From Entrophospora sp. SA101 (Eukaryota > Glomeromycota > Glomeromycetes > Entrophosporales > Entrophosporaceae), in contig CAUDNR010000173.1 in the NCBI GenBank assembly GCA_958430865.1, positions 658 to 38,958 of the forward strand: a stretch of 38,301 bases of DNA, in the 5' to 3' direction. A program made the translations under genes and the position numbers. Below the pieces are notes generated by a model that was given only the letters and a program-made list of their open reading frames with translations, had not been told where the DNA came from and did no database searches. Below are positions 29,482-38,301 of the stretch, piece by piece. How positions within the stretch are numbered: position 1 is the first letter of the stretch; every line of letters starts with the position of its first letter.

Positions 29482-31653
29482 ATGTACCAGCCAAAACCTT
29501 TTTCACTGACTACTCTTGAATCAAATTTAAAAAAGAGAATTCGCGTGTCAAAAGAGGTTGCCACTTCACAAGTATTGTCACGTGTTGAAAAAGATCTATG
29601 GAATAATCTTCATACTCATCAAAAGGAAGGTCTCGTTGAAATGGTGGTCAGAGAAGGTCGTGTTTTGTTGAGTGACGAACAAGGTCTTGGGAAAACTTTA
29701 CAAGCTCTTGCTTTATGCTCTTACTATAGGGCAAACTGGCCAGTTCTTATTATTTGTCCTAAATCTGTGCTACACGTCTGGAAAAATGAAATCATCAAAT
29801 GGTTAAAACTACCAGAGTCACAAATAGAGACCATCGATAGTAATAAGATTGTGAAAAAAGATCGTATCATGTTTGTCATCTGTGGTTACGAAAGGTTTGT
29901 CAAAGAATCTGAAAATGTGACAAAAAATTATCGATTCGATATAGTGATCGCAGATGAAGCTCACAACATCAAAAATAAAAAAACTCAAAAATCATCTGCT
30001 CTAATTCCTATTATTAAACGTGTGAAACGTGCAATCTTGATCACTGGGACTCCAATTCCGAATAGACCAATCGAAATATATTCACTGTTAAATTCACTTG
30101 ATCCAAAAAACTTTTCAAATGAATTGTCATTTGCAGTTAGGTATTGTGGTGCATACAAAGATCATCGTTTAAATAGATGGAACAAGCTTGGTGCCACTAA
30201 TCTGGAAGAACTTAATACTGTCTTAAAAAAAACGGTTTTGATCAGGCGACTAAAAGCTGATGCTGGTTATGATCTGCCAGAAAAAGAACGTGAGATGGTG
30301 TGGTGTGATGAGATCGAGCCAAAACTGAAAGACAAAATAAAAAAATTGTTAGAAAAGACTGACCAATCGTATAGCAAAATTGCTAATTCGTTAAATTCAG
30401 AAAAATCTGACCAATTTGCAAAAAAATATCAAGAGGGCTTGTCCAGAATATATTCTCTAACTGGCGAAGCAAAATGTCCATTCGTGATTAATTACATCAA
30501 AGATTTATATGAGAACACAAATAAAAAATTCATTGTCTTTGCTCATCACAAATCTGTTCTTGATAGAATGGAAAGTTACATGGAAACCAATGGTCCACAA
30601 TCTTATATGCGCATTGATGGTGAAACAAAATCAAAGGACAGAGAAAAAAATTGCCACAATTTTCAAACAAACGATGAGACAAGAGTTGCTCTATTATCAA
30701 TTATGGCTGCAAATAATGGTATTACTTTGACTGCTGCTGACATTGTGTTATTCTCTGAATTGACATGGGACCCTAGTGCTTTGTTTCAAGGAGAAGATCG
30801 TGCTCACAGAATTGGCCGTACTGATACGGTGGTTGTAAAATACATTATTGCAAGGGGCACTATTGACGATTTAATGTGGTCCGTTATTACAAAAAAAATT
30901 TATACTACAGAAAGTATTCTTGATAAAGATAATAATCAACTTTACATAGATGAATTTATATCTGCTGATGACGACGATAAACCAATTTTAACAAATCAAC
31001 ATCGTAATGAAAATAACACTTATGTATTTGAGACACCAGCTTCAAAATCACAACCTGTTGAAATAAACGATGATGACGATGATGATCATGATAGTCAATG
31101 CCAAGAAATACCCTCTTCCATACCTATTACTGCCACTATCGATCAAAAAGTTGATAACGATAAAAATTCAACGATAATTCGAAACTCACCACCACAAAAC
31201 CATCATCATGACAAATCACAACAATCATTATCTAAACCTGTTACCTCCAATAGTCAGCAAGCCACTACATACTCACCTATTTTAGTGGGTCATAAAGTAG
31301 ACCATATTAAAGAACATATAGCACCCCCTCAATCATCACCAACAATATCGAAATACTTTCGCAATGAATTCCAGAAAGCAACGCCCATGGTACCAAAAAT
31401 GCTTAATACAAAGAATCGTAATACCATTGCTATTAAGAGTCAAAAACAAAAGACCTTCCAAACAAGACTGGATAAGATATACACACTACCACATCCTCCA
31501 ACTGTTAGTGCTAATAGTAGTAACAAAGTGAACAAGGAAGGGTCAATTAATGATAATGGAAAAAGAAAAGAAAATTTTGTTGATGATGATGATGACATGG
31601 ATGATTTTGTTATTCCAAAAAAAAATCTCAAAAAAAAGATAATTAAAATTTAA
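29482..31653 (+). CDS. SNF2-family ATPase of the SMARCAL1/ZRANB3 group
   Basis: Single exon, 723 aa from the ATG at 29482 (MYQPKPFSL); the in-frame extension upstream begins with TTG and is leader. The ATPase core includes HQKEGLVEMV, Walker A DEQGLGKT (65-72), DEAH (158-161), LITGTP, and in lobe 2 FIVFAHHKSVLDRM, ALLSIMAANNGITLTAA and HRIGR (442-446). These lobe-2 blocks mark the annealing-helicase subgroup that remodels stalled replication forks; the role here is inferred. No HARP domain, NZF finger or HNH nuclease is present. The last 230 residues are disordered, with Asp runs and basic clusters, and include SPTISKYF (619-626), which resembles a PCNA-binding box except for Ser in place of the leading Gln. 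The tail ends in KKNLKKKIIKI, likely a nuclear signal. Convergent with the SSXT ORF. Confidence 0.92.
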   Translation: MYQPKPFSLTTLESNLKKRIRVSKEVATSQVLSRVEKDLWNNLHTHQKEGLVEMVVREGRVLLSDEQGLGKTLQALALCSYYRANWPVLIICPKSVLHVWKNEIIKWLKLPESQIETIDSNKIVKKDRIMFVICGYERFVKESENVTKNYRFDIVIADEAHNIKNKKTQKSSALIPIIKRVKRAILITGTPIPNRPIEIYSLLNSLDPKNFSNELSFAVRYCGAYKDHRLNRWNKLGATNLEELNTVLKKTVLIRRLKADAGYDLPEKEREMVWCDEIEPKLKDKIKKLLEKTDQSYSKIANSLNSEKSDQFAKKYQEGLSRIYSLTGEAKCPFVINYIKDLYENTNKKFIVFAHHKSVLDRMESYMETNGPQSYMRIDGETKSKDREKNCHNFQTNDETRVALLSIMAANNGITLTAADIVLFSELTWDPSALFQGEDRAHRIGRTDTVVVKYIIARGTIDDLMWSVITKKIYTTESILDKDNNQLYIDEFISADDDDKPILTNQHRNENNTYVFETPASKSQPVEINDDDDDDHDSQCQEIPSSIPITATIDQKVDNDKNSTIIRNSPPQNHHHDKSQQSLSKPVTSNSQQATTYSPILVGHKVDHIKEHIAPPQSSPTISKYFRNEFQKATPMVPKMLNTKNRNTIAIKSQKQKTFQTRLDKIYTLPHPPTVSANSSNKVNKEGSINDNGKRKENFVDDDDDMDDFVIPKKNLKKKIIKI

Positions 31654-31751
31654 ATATATAGAAATTTCGCAGTAGATAAAATGTAACCAAACATTAGTAT
31701 TAGTATTAGCAATAAATATAATAAAAAAAATTATAGAATTTTTGATTATTC

Positions 31752-31991
31752 TCATTTTTTTATCCAAGTATATAAAAAATGCATGCATGCATTTACAAAA
31801 TAATAAATAATATTAATATTAATAGTTGATGTATAATCCCTACATTTGTTATTTTCACCTGATAAACTTTCAGTATTTTGTTTTTGAATGGAAATTAAGA
31901 TTTGATATTCTGATAACTTTCGTACTATTGACGATTGCGTATTTTGTGAGTGAAATTGTTCACCTGTAAGTTGAGACATATTACGAGACAA
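31752..31991 (-). CDS. Miniature SSXT-domain protein (SS18/Snf11-like)
   Basis: 79 codons from an ATG at 31991, with a second Met at codon 5 (MSQLTGEQF). The region SSIVRKLSEYQILISI followed by QN, then C-x2-Y-x3-I-x2-N-I-x-Y, lines up with the SSXT domain (AIxKxLxExxxLIxxI...QN...C-x2-Y-x3-L-x2-NLxY) with one two-residue insertion. SSXT proteins (human SS18, yeast Snf11) are SWI/SNF chromatin-remodelling subunits. At 79 aa it is much shorter than known members and lacks the Gln/Gly/Tyr-rich tail. Its 3' end faces the SNF2-type gene 98 bp away. The domain call is from memory of the family consensus; no intron is needed. It could also be a gene fragment. Confidence 0.5.
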   Translation of the reverse strand: MSRNMSQLTGEQFHSQNTQSSIVRKLSEYQILISIQKQNTESLSGENNKCRDYTSTININIIYYFVNACMHFLYTWIKK

Positions 31992-32881
31992 GTTGATAAA
32001 ATATAAAATTTTAATATAAAGAATTTGATTTTTTAATATTCTCCAAAGCCAATAAAAAAATTGGAATCCATTCTACAATAAATATCCTTTGGAATACACG
32101 CAATAAATAATAAATGGATATAGTAAATCTAATTCTCATTTCATTAATTTTGGATATACGGAAGGTTTTACAAATCCAATAATGATGATGATAATAATAA
32201 TTGGAATAGTATAAAGTTAACGCACGATATAGAGACGTCCATCTATTGTATTTATTTATTATACACATATTATCGGATCATTATAAGTTTTATTGTATCT
32301 ATAACCTACGCGACTTGCATATCTGATATTATTATACTAATGCGAGTGGTGGTGGTGGAATAAAGCAGTAGCGAAAACAGCAAATAATCGTATAAAAAAA
32401 AAATATTTTTGAATGATAATGAAGTTGTTCATAAGAATTGGCATTTTTTTTCTTTATTAAGTGTTGATGATATGATGCAATCATTCATTACAAGGTGTAG
32501 TTAATTAGTAGTGGCTGACAAGAGTGAAAATGACGTGCCAATTAATATGATCCGTATATTAGTCTCGTGATCATTGTATCCAAGTATCGTTATAACGAAT
32601 TTCATATGTGGTTTTAGGTAATAGTAATAATAATGATGCAATATTAATAATTTCATAATGCATGCGAGATTCATATACTTTTGAATGTTCTCAATAGTAA
32701 CTCTTGAGATATGAGGAGATCTTGGATTAAAAAAACTCGATATAACACAAATTTGCTTTTTTTCTATTGCCTAGGCCATATTCGAAATACTTATTGGGGC
32801 TTGTTTTTTTTTTTTGAAAAATTTTTTTTAAATGCCTTCAGATAATAGTGACAACACACAATGCTATATTATATATTGAAA
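31992..32881. other. Intergenic stretch
   Basis: Upstream of the SSXT ORF and before the BED stub. A minus-strand frame at 32011-32268 is open for 85 codons but low-complexity and unrecognised. Otherwise AT-rich, with GGT and AAT short repeats. No gene supported. Confidence 0.4.
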
Positions 32882-33016
32882 ATGAAAAAGAAAGACTCGA
32901 ATCCTTCATTAGAATCGTGTTCAAGCAGTGAAACATCTAAAACGCACGGAAGGTCTAAAGATAGTTGGAAATACTTTAATGATGATGAAGATAAACATAC
33001 CGGATTTGTCAAGTAA
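32882..33016 (+). pseudogene. BED-type zinc-finger N-terminus of a transposase, truncated
   Basis: 44 codons beginning MKKKDSNPSLESCSSSETSK and ending SWKYFNDDEDKHTGFVK then TAA. The Ser-rich lead followed by a W-x-YF-x-DD segment is how BED fingers of hAT-type elements and their relatives begin; the Cys and His ligands should follow but are cut off. No transposase continues downstream. Fragment. Confidence 0.45.
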
Positions 33017-33880
33017 AAGCACTAATTTCTCTGGACCGTCCAGAGGGTATATGTAATAAAAAGATATGCAAAAAAAAAAAATAGCAAGCAACTACTATTA
33101 CCAATTCAATTAATCATTTAGTTAATAAAAATAATTAACAACCAATTATTAATATAAATATAACAAAATATGAGTATTGTAACATTCTTCTTAATCGTCA
33201 CAAGTTCTTGAAAAAAATCACGAGTATTTGAAAAATTACGAATACTTGAAAAAATTATAATGAATATTCATTCGAATATAATTTGAACATTGTATCCGAA
33301 TATTCGAATATGGAATGAACGGGAACACTACTTTTGCTTTGTCACACAAGTGTTAATGGGAAATTTTTAGTGGCAAAGTCTATACTGGAGTTCCCTTTTC
33401 GATTGCATTCAATTTCAGATTGTAAAATAATAATATTAAATTCAGGTGTCATCATATTTAACAAAATTATCCTTTTCACGCCATGAAAACCCTCTATTGT
33501 TACCCACATGGTTGGGATGATGATCTCTGAAGCGAAATAAATCAAAATCTACCAATAATCTATTATTTAATTCGAGAATTAGAAGATTTCTTAATATCTT
33601 TGAGTCAAGAAGCTAGAATAATGTGGACAAGTTCAATGACTTTATACTTTTTTTAATAAAAAAATATCAATCCCAAATAATTAGTTTTATAGGTGTGTAG
33701 TTGGATTTGCCAAGTTAGGACGATATAAAACCTACGGGAAAAAAATGGCATCCAAGAAAAGAGATTGAAAAAAAATTTGTTAAAAAGGTAATCGTAAATC
33801 TGCCGAACCAATTTAAATGAAAATACTGGTTTAACTAAGACCATAATATCCTGTATCTGATCGTTTAATTAATCAACAGC
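33017..33880. other. Intergenic stretch with short repeats
   Basis: Near 33205-33260 there are about three imperfect copies of a CACGAGTATTTGAAAAAT-like unit, followed by TTCGAATAT/GAATATTC motifs at 33270-33312. Minus-strand frames at 33342-33545 and 33653-33844 lack support. Confidence 0.35.
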
Positions 33881-33924
33881 AAAGAATAAGCCGCTTAAAT
33901 TGGTGGGTGTATAGGAAAAAAGGA

Positions 33925-34160
33925 AGGGATGATGGTTTGGAGAATACCTGGTACAAAGTCTTGAAAATATTAATCTTACTGTAAAACATAACGGTGGTGG
34001 TAAATGGTGCGTGGCGATGTTTTTCAGGTAAAGGACTGGGACCATTAATAAAAATAATGGCAAAGATGAAAAGACTACATTCAACCCTTGGTATCGAAGC
34101 TTTCCTGGGAGATAAAATAACAAAACCGACATTAAAAAAAAATATAATATGGTGTATTTG
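33925..34160 (+). pseudogene. Tc1-like transposase remnant
   Basis: In three frames the plus strand gives VWRIPGTK, then INLTVKHNGGG, then RCFSGKGLGPLIKI. These are the consecutive conserved blocks of Tc1/mariner DDE transposases around the second Asp region (WRKPGxK, VKHGGGSxMVWGCFS, GxGPL). The frame changes and an altered WG motif show decay. The catalytic Glu region and the ends of the element are not recognisable. The minus-strand ORFs over this interval are shadows. Confidence 0.6.
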
Positions 34161-34485
34161 GTAAAACAACTGATACATGTATTCTAATAACTGAATTAAA
34201 TATTAGAATTGCCTATTGCTATCACCGCCATTGCTTATCTATTGATTACCAACAAATCTTTTGATCCATTAATGAATATTAATGAATAAATGAAATAAAC
34301 AATAATAACACTAAAACAAATGACATTCATTTGGTGACTTTTTTATTCCAACAACAAATTGGTTATAGCAACCAATTCATCACGAGACCCATGAAGTATT
34401 AATTCAAAAACTAGAAATCAAATATTTCATTGCTGTATTTAATAATCCTTTTCCTGTCCTTAGACCTTTTGAAGCAAATACTTAT
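34161..34485. other. AT-rich spacer
   Basis: Nothing recognised; short AATGAATATT repeats near 34272-34290. Confidence 0.4.
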
Positions 34486-35050
34486 ATATGTGATTTAATT
34501 TGTTTAAAGAGATCACCTGAAGTGAATCTTAATATCCTCTCTTTAATATCATCTTCCACTGTGAAATATTTTTTTCTTTGTCTATTCACTGAAATCACAA
34601 AATTCTCGAGTTTTTTGTTAATAAATTCACCACATGATTAGCATTCATCACAAGCATCAAAATTTCATTTGCTTTATGATTACAATTACATCCGTAAATA
34701 AATATATATCTTTTGAAAGAAAAATATAATCAATGAACATCACTAAATTTAAATTAAGCATACGTTATAAGAACTTTAGAAAAATATTTTTCTTAAAGAA
34801 AATAATTACAATTATTTGATAAAGTACTTTTTCCACTTTTAATTTTTATAAAAGTTTGCCAAGATGTTTTCATTGGTAGAACATCATTGTTAGAATTGAA
34901 TAAGACGTTAAAAAAATATTTTCCAAGGATGAAAAATTATTATTAGACATTTGATATATTGCGAGTTCCAACTTATCGGATGTTGTAAAAAGTTCTAATT
35001 TTTTTATACGTGGGAAAACAAATACTATAAAATTAACCAACTACTATTTC
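34486..35050 (-). pseudogene. Degenerate unrecognised coding remnant
   Basis: The minus strand from about 35010 reads KKLELFTTSDKLELAIYQMS, then a leucine-rich piece in changing frames, and finally SCGEFINKKLENFVISVN and KKYFTVEDDIKERIL up to a stop near 34493. The composition looks like old protein-coding DNA, perhaps of a leucine-rich or F-box-like family, but the evidence is too thin for a name. Confidence 0.25.
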
Positions 35051-35178
35051 CCCATTCTATGTAATTTTTTTAGTCAAGCAAGATCAATGAATCATTCATT
35101 CACTCATTCGTACATTTTTATCTTAAACGCAAAAAAAAAATTATTTTTTATAATCACGAATCACATTATTTCATTCTT

Positions 35179-36255
35179 TTAAAAATTGTTACATTTACGA
35201 AATAAACGCATACTAGTTTGAGCATCTTGAACCTATTAATGGAAATTAGAGGATAGAAGATGATGTAGAGGGAACATCAGTCTCAAAATAATTGATAAAT
35301 AAAAGATAAAATCTTATATATTATCCATTATACATACTGAACTATGTTCCCCTTCTTGAATAATTATGTTTAATTCTGCTTTTGCCAAAGTTTTTAAAGA
35401 AGGTTTCTTACCATTGTAACGTTCAAGAAAAGGTCTATGGAGTGAAGAGTCGCGTATCATATTTTGAGGATGACATAGTGATAATAACTGTGCATACATA
35501 TATGTGGAGTAAGGATATGGGAAAAGAAATGCAAGCGCATGTTTATGGAAGAAATGTTGGTTAAAATTTATTTCACACAAATATCTTGCTTACCTTTAGA
35601 TCGTGATTGAGAGAATGCCCAACAATAATTCTACCTTTGATTATATCTGAAACTTCTTTTTGTACATCTTTGAAATTATTAGTTTTACAATAACACAAAT
35701 TAATAATTAATATTATATCATTAACATGAAACAATATATAAAAATAATATCATATTCCTTACCATCTACGAGTAATTCCCTAGTTATTCCACTGATTTCT
35801 GTTCGATAGTCTGTTATACAATCACCAGGGTTTACATATTTGTCCAATATTACTTTACCGTGAAAATTAACGATTGAAACCCTGGCAAGTGCCGACTCTT
35901 TCCCAGTAGGTCCGATGCCTACCGCTTCACAATCAATAGCAATATATTTTCCAATTCTAATATTATGATCGATCACCTAATAATCGGTTTATTGTGAATT
36001 AAATTTTTAAATTTTAAGATTTTATTTACTTTGTTATATTATTTTGATTTCGATTGTTTTTCGATTGATGTGACAAGTTCACTAGTACCAGCCAGTAATA
36101 TTATTATATTTTTTTTAATGTAAATAATGAATTAGCGAAATAATTTTGTAAAATAAATACTTAATACTAATATAAGATTGTTTTTTAACCCCTTTGAACG
36201 AACCATGATTAACTTTGGTGCCTTCGGGTTTTGATTTTTCGGTTTCTTGTGTCAT
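35179..36255 (-). CDS. REX4-type DEDDh 3'-5' RNA exonuclease, compact, 5 exons
   Basis: Exons in transcript order: 36190-36255, 35763-35976, 35594-35667, 35338-35487, 35179-35232; phases close to give 185 aa. The family (yeast Rex4, human REXO4/ISG20) trims structured RNAs, chiefly in ribosome production. Exo I has Asp37 and Glu39 in AIDCEAVG, Exo II has Asp116 in GHSLNHDLK, and Exo III is GEHSSVQDA with His166 and Asp171 (H-x4-D). Linking blocks [14 protein letters not shown], VTDYRTxxSGIT-like [13 protein letters not shown] and PSLKTLAK are all REX4-like. It lacks the long basic N-terminus of yeast Rex4 (289 aa). The usual DCEMVG has Ala for Met. The short last exon (18 codons with stop) is supported by the QDAQTSM match and a GTATGT donor. 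Exon 1 is the least certain. Confidence 0.85.
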
Positions 36256-36361
36256 GTAAAAAAATGATAAATAGAATGAAGTTTATAAATATTTTTATAA
36301 CAAACATTTTATTTACATTTATATCATGTCATTTAACTTTGATGTGTGCAACATCAATATG

Positions 36362-36548
36362 TACACAGTGAATCTCGATTTAGCGGATAGTAATTAAAAA
36401 TCTCGGTTTTACGGATAAAGTTCAAAGAACGGTTCCATAATAAACCTTAATAAAAACCTTCTCGATATAGCGGATATCTCGGTTTAACGGATTTTGGAAA
36501 TTTTTCCCAATTGCCCAAACTATCCACTAAATCGAGATTCACTGTGTA
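36362..36548. mobile_element. 183-bp pogo/Tigger-like MITE with TA duplication
   Basis: Element 36364-36546 flanked by TA at 36362-36363 and 36547-36548. Its ends, CACAGTGAATCTCGATTTAG and the inverse, match over about 28 bases with one or two differences. Inside are further copies of the TCTCGNTNTANCGGAT motif (near 36393, 36453 and 36477), which could be transposase-binding sites. TA target and CAGTG termini fit Tc1/pogo elements. It lies about 110 bp upstream of the REX4 start, so it may affect that promoter. Confidence 0.88.
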
Positions 36549-36879
36549 TTCCCGGAATTGCAGATCCTTTCGTTGTGAAAATTTCATGTACCCTCCAAAA
36601 AATCTTTATTTTTATTGTTAGAAAAGAGAATCAAAGAAGCATATCTACGTATGCTGTTTTTATTATCATGTTGTAAAAGGAATCATTGCAATATGTATGA
36701 ACACTTGAAGAACACATGTATTGTATTCGATTAGCTTGTATTATTCTTTGGACCCTTGCATTTCTTGGCAAGTGGGAAAATGTTTGCCATATACAGCAGT
36801 AGGACAATCCATTAATTAAATTTACACAATGATTATTATTAGCGGAAATCCAATAACAGTTATCATATATAGTCACTAT
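36549..36879. other. Spacer downstream of the kinase remnant
   Basis: A minus-strand frame (36631-36876) is open for 81 codons; it has Cys and His residues but no recognisable motif and may be decayed kinase-family DNA. No gene supported. Confidence 0.35.
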
Positions 36880-37630
36880 TTATGACCAATCAGTGTTATA
36901 TTTATTGCAGGCTGGACATTCCCCATACTTTTCATCCCTTTTCTTTGAATATTGATTTTCATAATCTTGAAGACTTCCATCATACATGTATTCCATTACA
37001 AAAGATATCTTCTTTTGTAGCCAGATCTTATGTTAATCCATAAATTTATTTATAAATGTATTATTACTAAATGTAACATAATTTCTAAACTATATAAAAA
37101 AAAAAATATTAATTCAGAATAAATATTTAAAAAATCTGAAAATAAATAGAAAAATAAAATAAAATACCTCATAAAGAAAGAAATTCACCAGAAATAGTCT
37201 GTGAATTATATAGTTTTTTTAATGCCACAATTCTATCTTTACTGGTTCTTTCATGACTATTGTTTATATATATTCTCACCATTTAACCAAGTAGCTTTGC
37301 AAACCCACCTTCACTCATTTTTTCAATATCTGTTAACTCATTATAAGGAATCCATTGAAGATAATGTTTATTATTATAATAAATTGCTTTAAGTTGTATA
37401 CTTTTGATCAATTCATCTAACGTTTCATTGCCACTAGACCATCCTTCAGTCAATAGCTTTGGATCAGATGATTTACACCATGTCAAATAAGTATTATATC
37501 TATTGCAGGTTGGACATTTCCCATATCTTACTTCTCTTCTATATGAATATTCATCATATTCATCATATTCATCCTTTTTGTCAGTAGAAGTATCATCATG
37601 ATGCTTATTTTTATTTAAAGTGTTTTCCAT
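36880..37630 (-). pseudogene. Broken protein-kinase-like gene of an expanded fungal family
   Basis: From the ATG at 37630 a 115-codon frame gives an acidic lead, GKCPTCNRYNTYLTWC (a zinc-ribbon-like pair), GWSSGNETLDELIKSIQ, LQWIPYNELTDIEKM and the start of a glycine-rich loop, EGGFAKLL, before a stop at 37283. Further along, in other frames, come the lysine strand RIVALKKLYNSQ (about 37220) and a hinge-like MEYMYDGSLQDY (about 36990). This is followed at once by a second CPACNKYNT segment and a stop at 36880. The order matches kinases of the type massively expanded in Rhizophagus. The catalytic lobe is missing, so it is dead; the second Cys segment suggests two tandem copies were fused by deletion. 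Confidence 0.65.
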
Positions 37631-37719
37631 CTTTAAAAATTATTGGTAGTTTTTTATTATATTGTCAAAAAAAAATTTTTTCTAAAGAAATTTAGCCACA
37701 AACATGTATCACAATACAG

Positions 37720-38301
37720 CAGTGTTGGAAATTCAGGGTGCGCAGGGTGCGCGCGCAGCATGTTACACCAAAATTGTGAAACATTTTATGTGCAAATTAT
37801 AATACGTAGTACCAAATAAAACCATTTAATATAAAAATAAATTTTGTGAAATATTACTAACAAAGAGTTGAGATTTTTTTTGTTTACTTGCTTACTGTAT
37901 AAAATATTTAAAAAAAATTTTCTTAAAAAAATAAAAATTCTAAATTTTTTTTAACAATGTCTAATAAACAAAATACCAAAAGAGTTTTGTCCATTGACGA
38001 AGATTTGAATCCAAAAAAAAATAAAACATTAGAAAAATCAACTTCATCAATTGATTTTTCTGGTAAAGTTCATAATTCTCCAACTCCCCTAATAGAAGTT
38101 TTTCAAATATCTGATGATGAATCAACTGGTAGTGATAATGCTATAAGTTCTGAAGATGAACAAAGATCACACAATAGAGAAACCATTGTTCCTGAATGGC
38201 TTGAATTATATCCATGGTTAGAAGTTGAAGTTTCAAATGAAAAAACAATCATATATTGCAAAATCTGTAGAACTCAAAATGGGAATACTAACTTTGCAAA
38301 A
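37720..38301 (+). mobile_element. 5' end of a hAT-like transposon (continues past the right edge)
   Basis: Begins CAGTGTTGGAAATTCAGG, a hAT-type terminus, then subterminal GGGTGCGCAGGGTGCGCGCG copies in an otherwise AT-rich setting. The preceding octamer is CAATACAG and would be the target duplication, to be checked at the far end. The transposase-like ORF starts about 240 bp inside. Confidence 0.55.
37957..38301 (+). CDS. hAT-like transposase N-terminus with zinc finger (partial)
   Basis: Open from the ATG at 37957 to the edge, 115 codons without a stop. It starts with a basic segment (KQNTKRVL, NPKKNK), then an acidic Ser-rich linker (SDDESTGSDNAISSEDEQ), and then WLELYPWLEVEV followed by YCKICRTQNGNTNFAK, a TTF/KIAA1586-type C-x2-C zinc finger of hAT-derived proteins. 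The catalytic RNase H-like part and C-terminal dimerisation domain would lie outside. No damage is visible so far, unlike the related remnant at 4821-5560. Binds the element's ends by family analogy. Confidence 0.6.
   Translation, partial: MSNKQNTKRVLSIDEDLNPKKNKTLEKSTSSIDFSGKVHNSPTPLIEVFQISDDESTGSDNAISSEDEQRSHNRETIVPEWLELYPWLEVEVSNEKTIIYCKICRTQNGNTNFAK

Noticed and set aside
30509..30730. Plus-strand ORF in a second frame of the SNF2 gene
   Set aside because: Overlaps the helicase lobe completely and has no independent motif.
33869..34178. Two minus-strand ORFs of 87 and 101 codons
   Set aside because: Antisense of the decayed Tc1 transposase; the plus strand has the recognisable blocks.

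Overview
The window looks like nuclear DNA of an early-diverging fungus, most probably an arbuscular mycorrhizal fungus of the Rhizophagus type. It is very AT-rich. Genes are split by short introns of about 50 to 120 bp, mostly GT-AG with two clear GC-AG cases. There are many decayed DNA transposons, and a kinase-like N-terminus with a CPxCNxYNT signature that I associate with the expanded Glomeromycotina kinase families. The species call is an inference; the fungal call is firm. No rRNA, tRNA or CRISPR array was seen.

Layout, left to right. 1-236 is the cut end of a repeated gene family (minus). 1300-2850 is ceramide glucosyltransferase (plus, 3 exons). 3932-4666 is an MPDU1-like PQ-loop protein (minus). 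4760-5863 is a wrecked hAT transposon. 6306-7637 is a six-exon metallo-beta-lactamase-fold hydrolase (minus). 7640-12570 is a graveyard: a second copy of the 1-236 family, a coiled-coil pseudogene split by two transposon insertions, several foldback elements and tandem repeats. 12577-15963 is DPH6 (plus, 16 exons). 16206-20260 holds a PIF1-helicase fragment, an unrecognised frameshifted gene and doubtful ORFs. 20260-22700 is nearly empty. 22701-22913 is a possible small membrane protein. 22999-23938 is a mitochondrial-type cyclophilin (5 exons). 26728-28794 is a large Asn/Gln-rich C2H2 transcription factor behind a long AT-rich leader. 29482-31653 is a SMARCAL1/ZRANB3-type SNF2 translocase, facing a tiny SSXT-domain ORF at 31752-31991. 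32880-34160 carries BED-finger and Tc1 transposase remnants. 35179-36255 is a compact five-exon REX4-type exonuclease (minus). 36364-36546 is an intact-looking 183-bp TA-flanked MITE. 36880-37630 is a broken kinase. From 37720 to the right edge is the 5' end of an apparently intact hAT-like transposon.

The intact genes are housekeeping functions with no shared pathway: glucosylceramide synthesis, dolichol-sugar use, tRNA-EF2 diphthamide chemistry, protein folding, transcription, replication-fork remodelling and RNA processing. They are scattered rather than clustered. The non-genic space is shaped by Class II transposons (hAT, Tc1/pogo-like) and their short derivatives. I found no convincing novel multi-gene system. 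The best leads are a duplicated TATA-plus-start-codon leader at two loci, a miniature SSXT protein next to an SNF2 gene, and nested transposon insertions that date each other.
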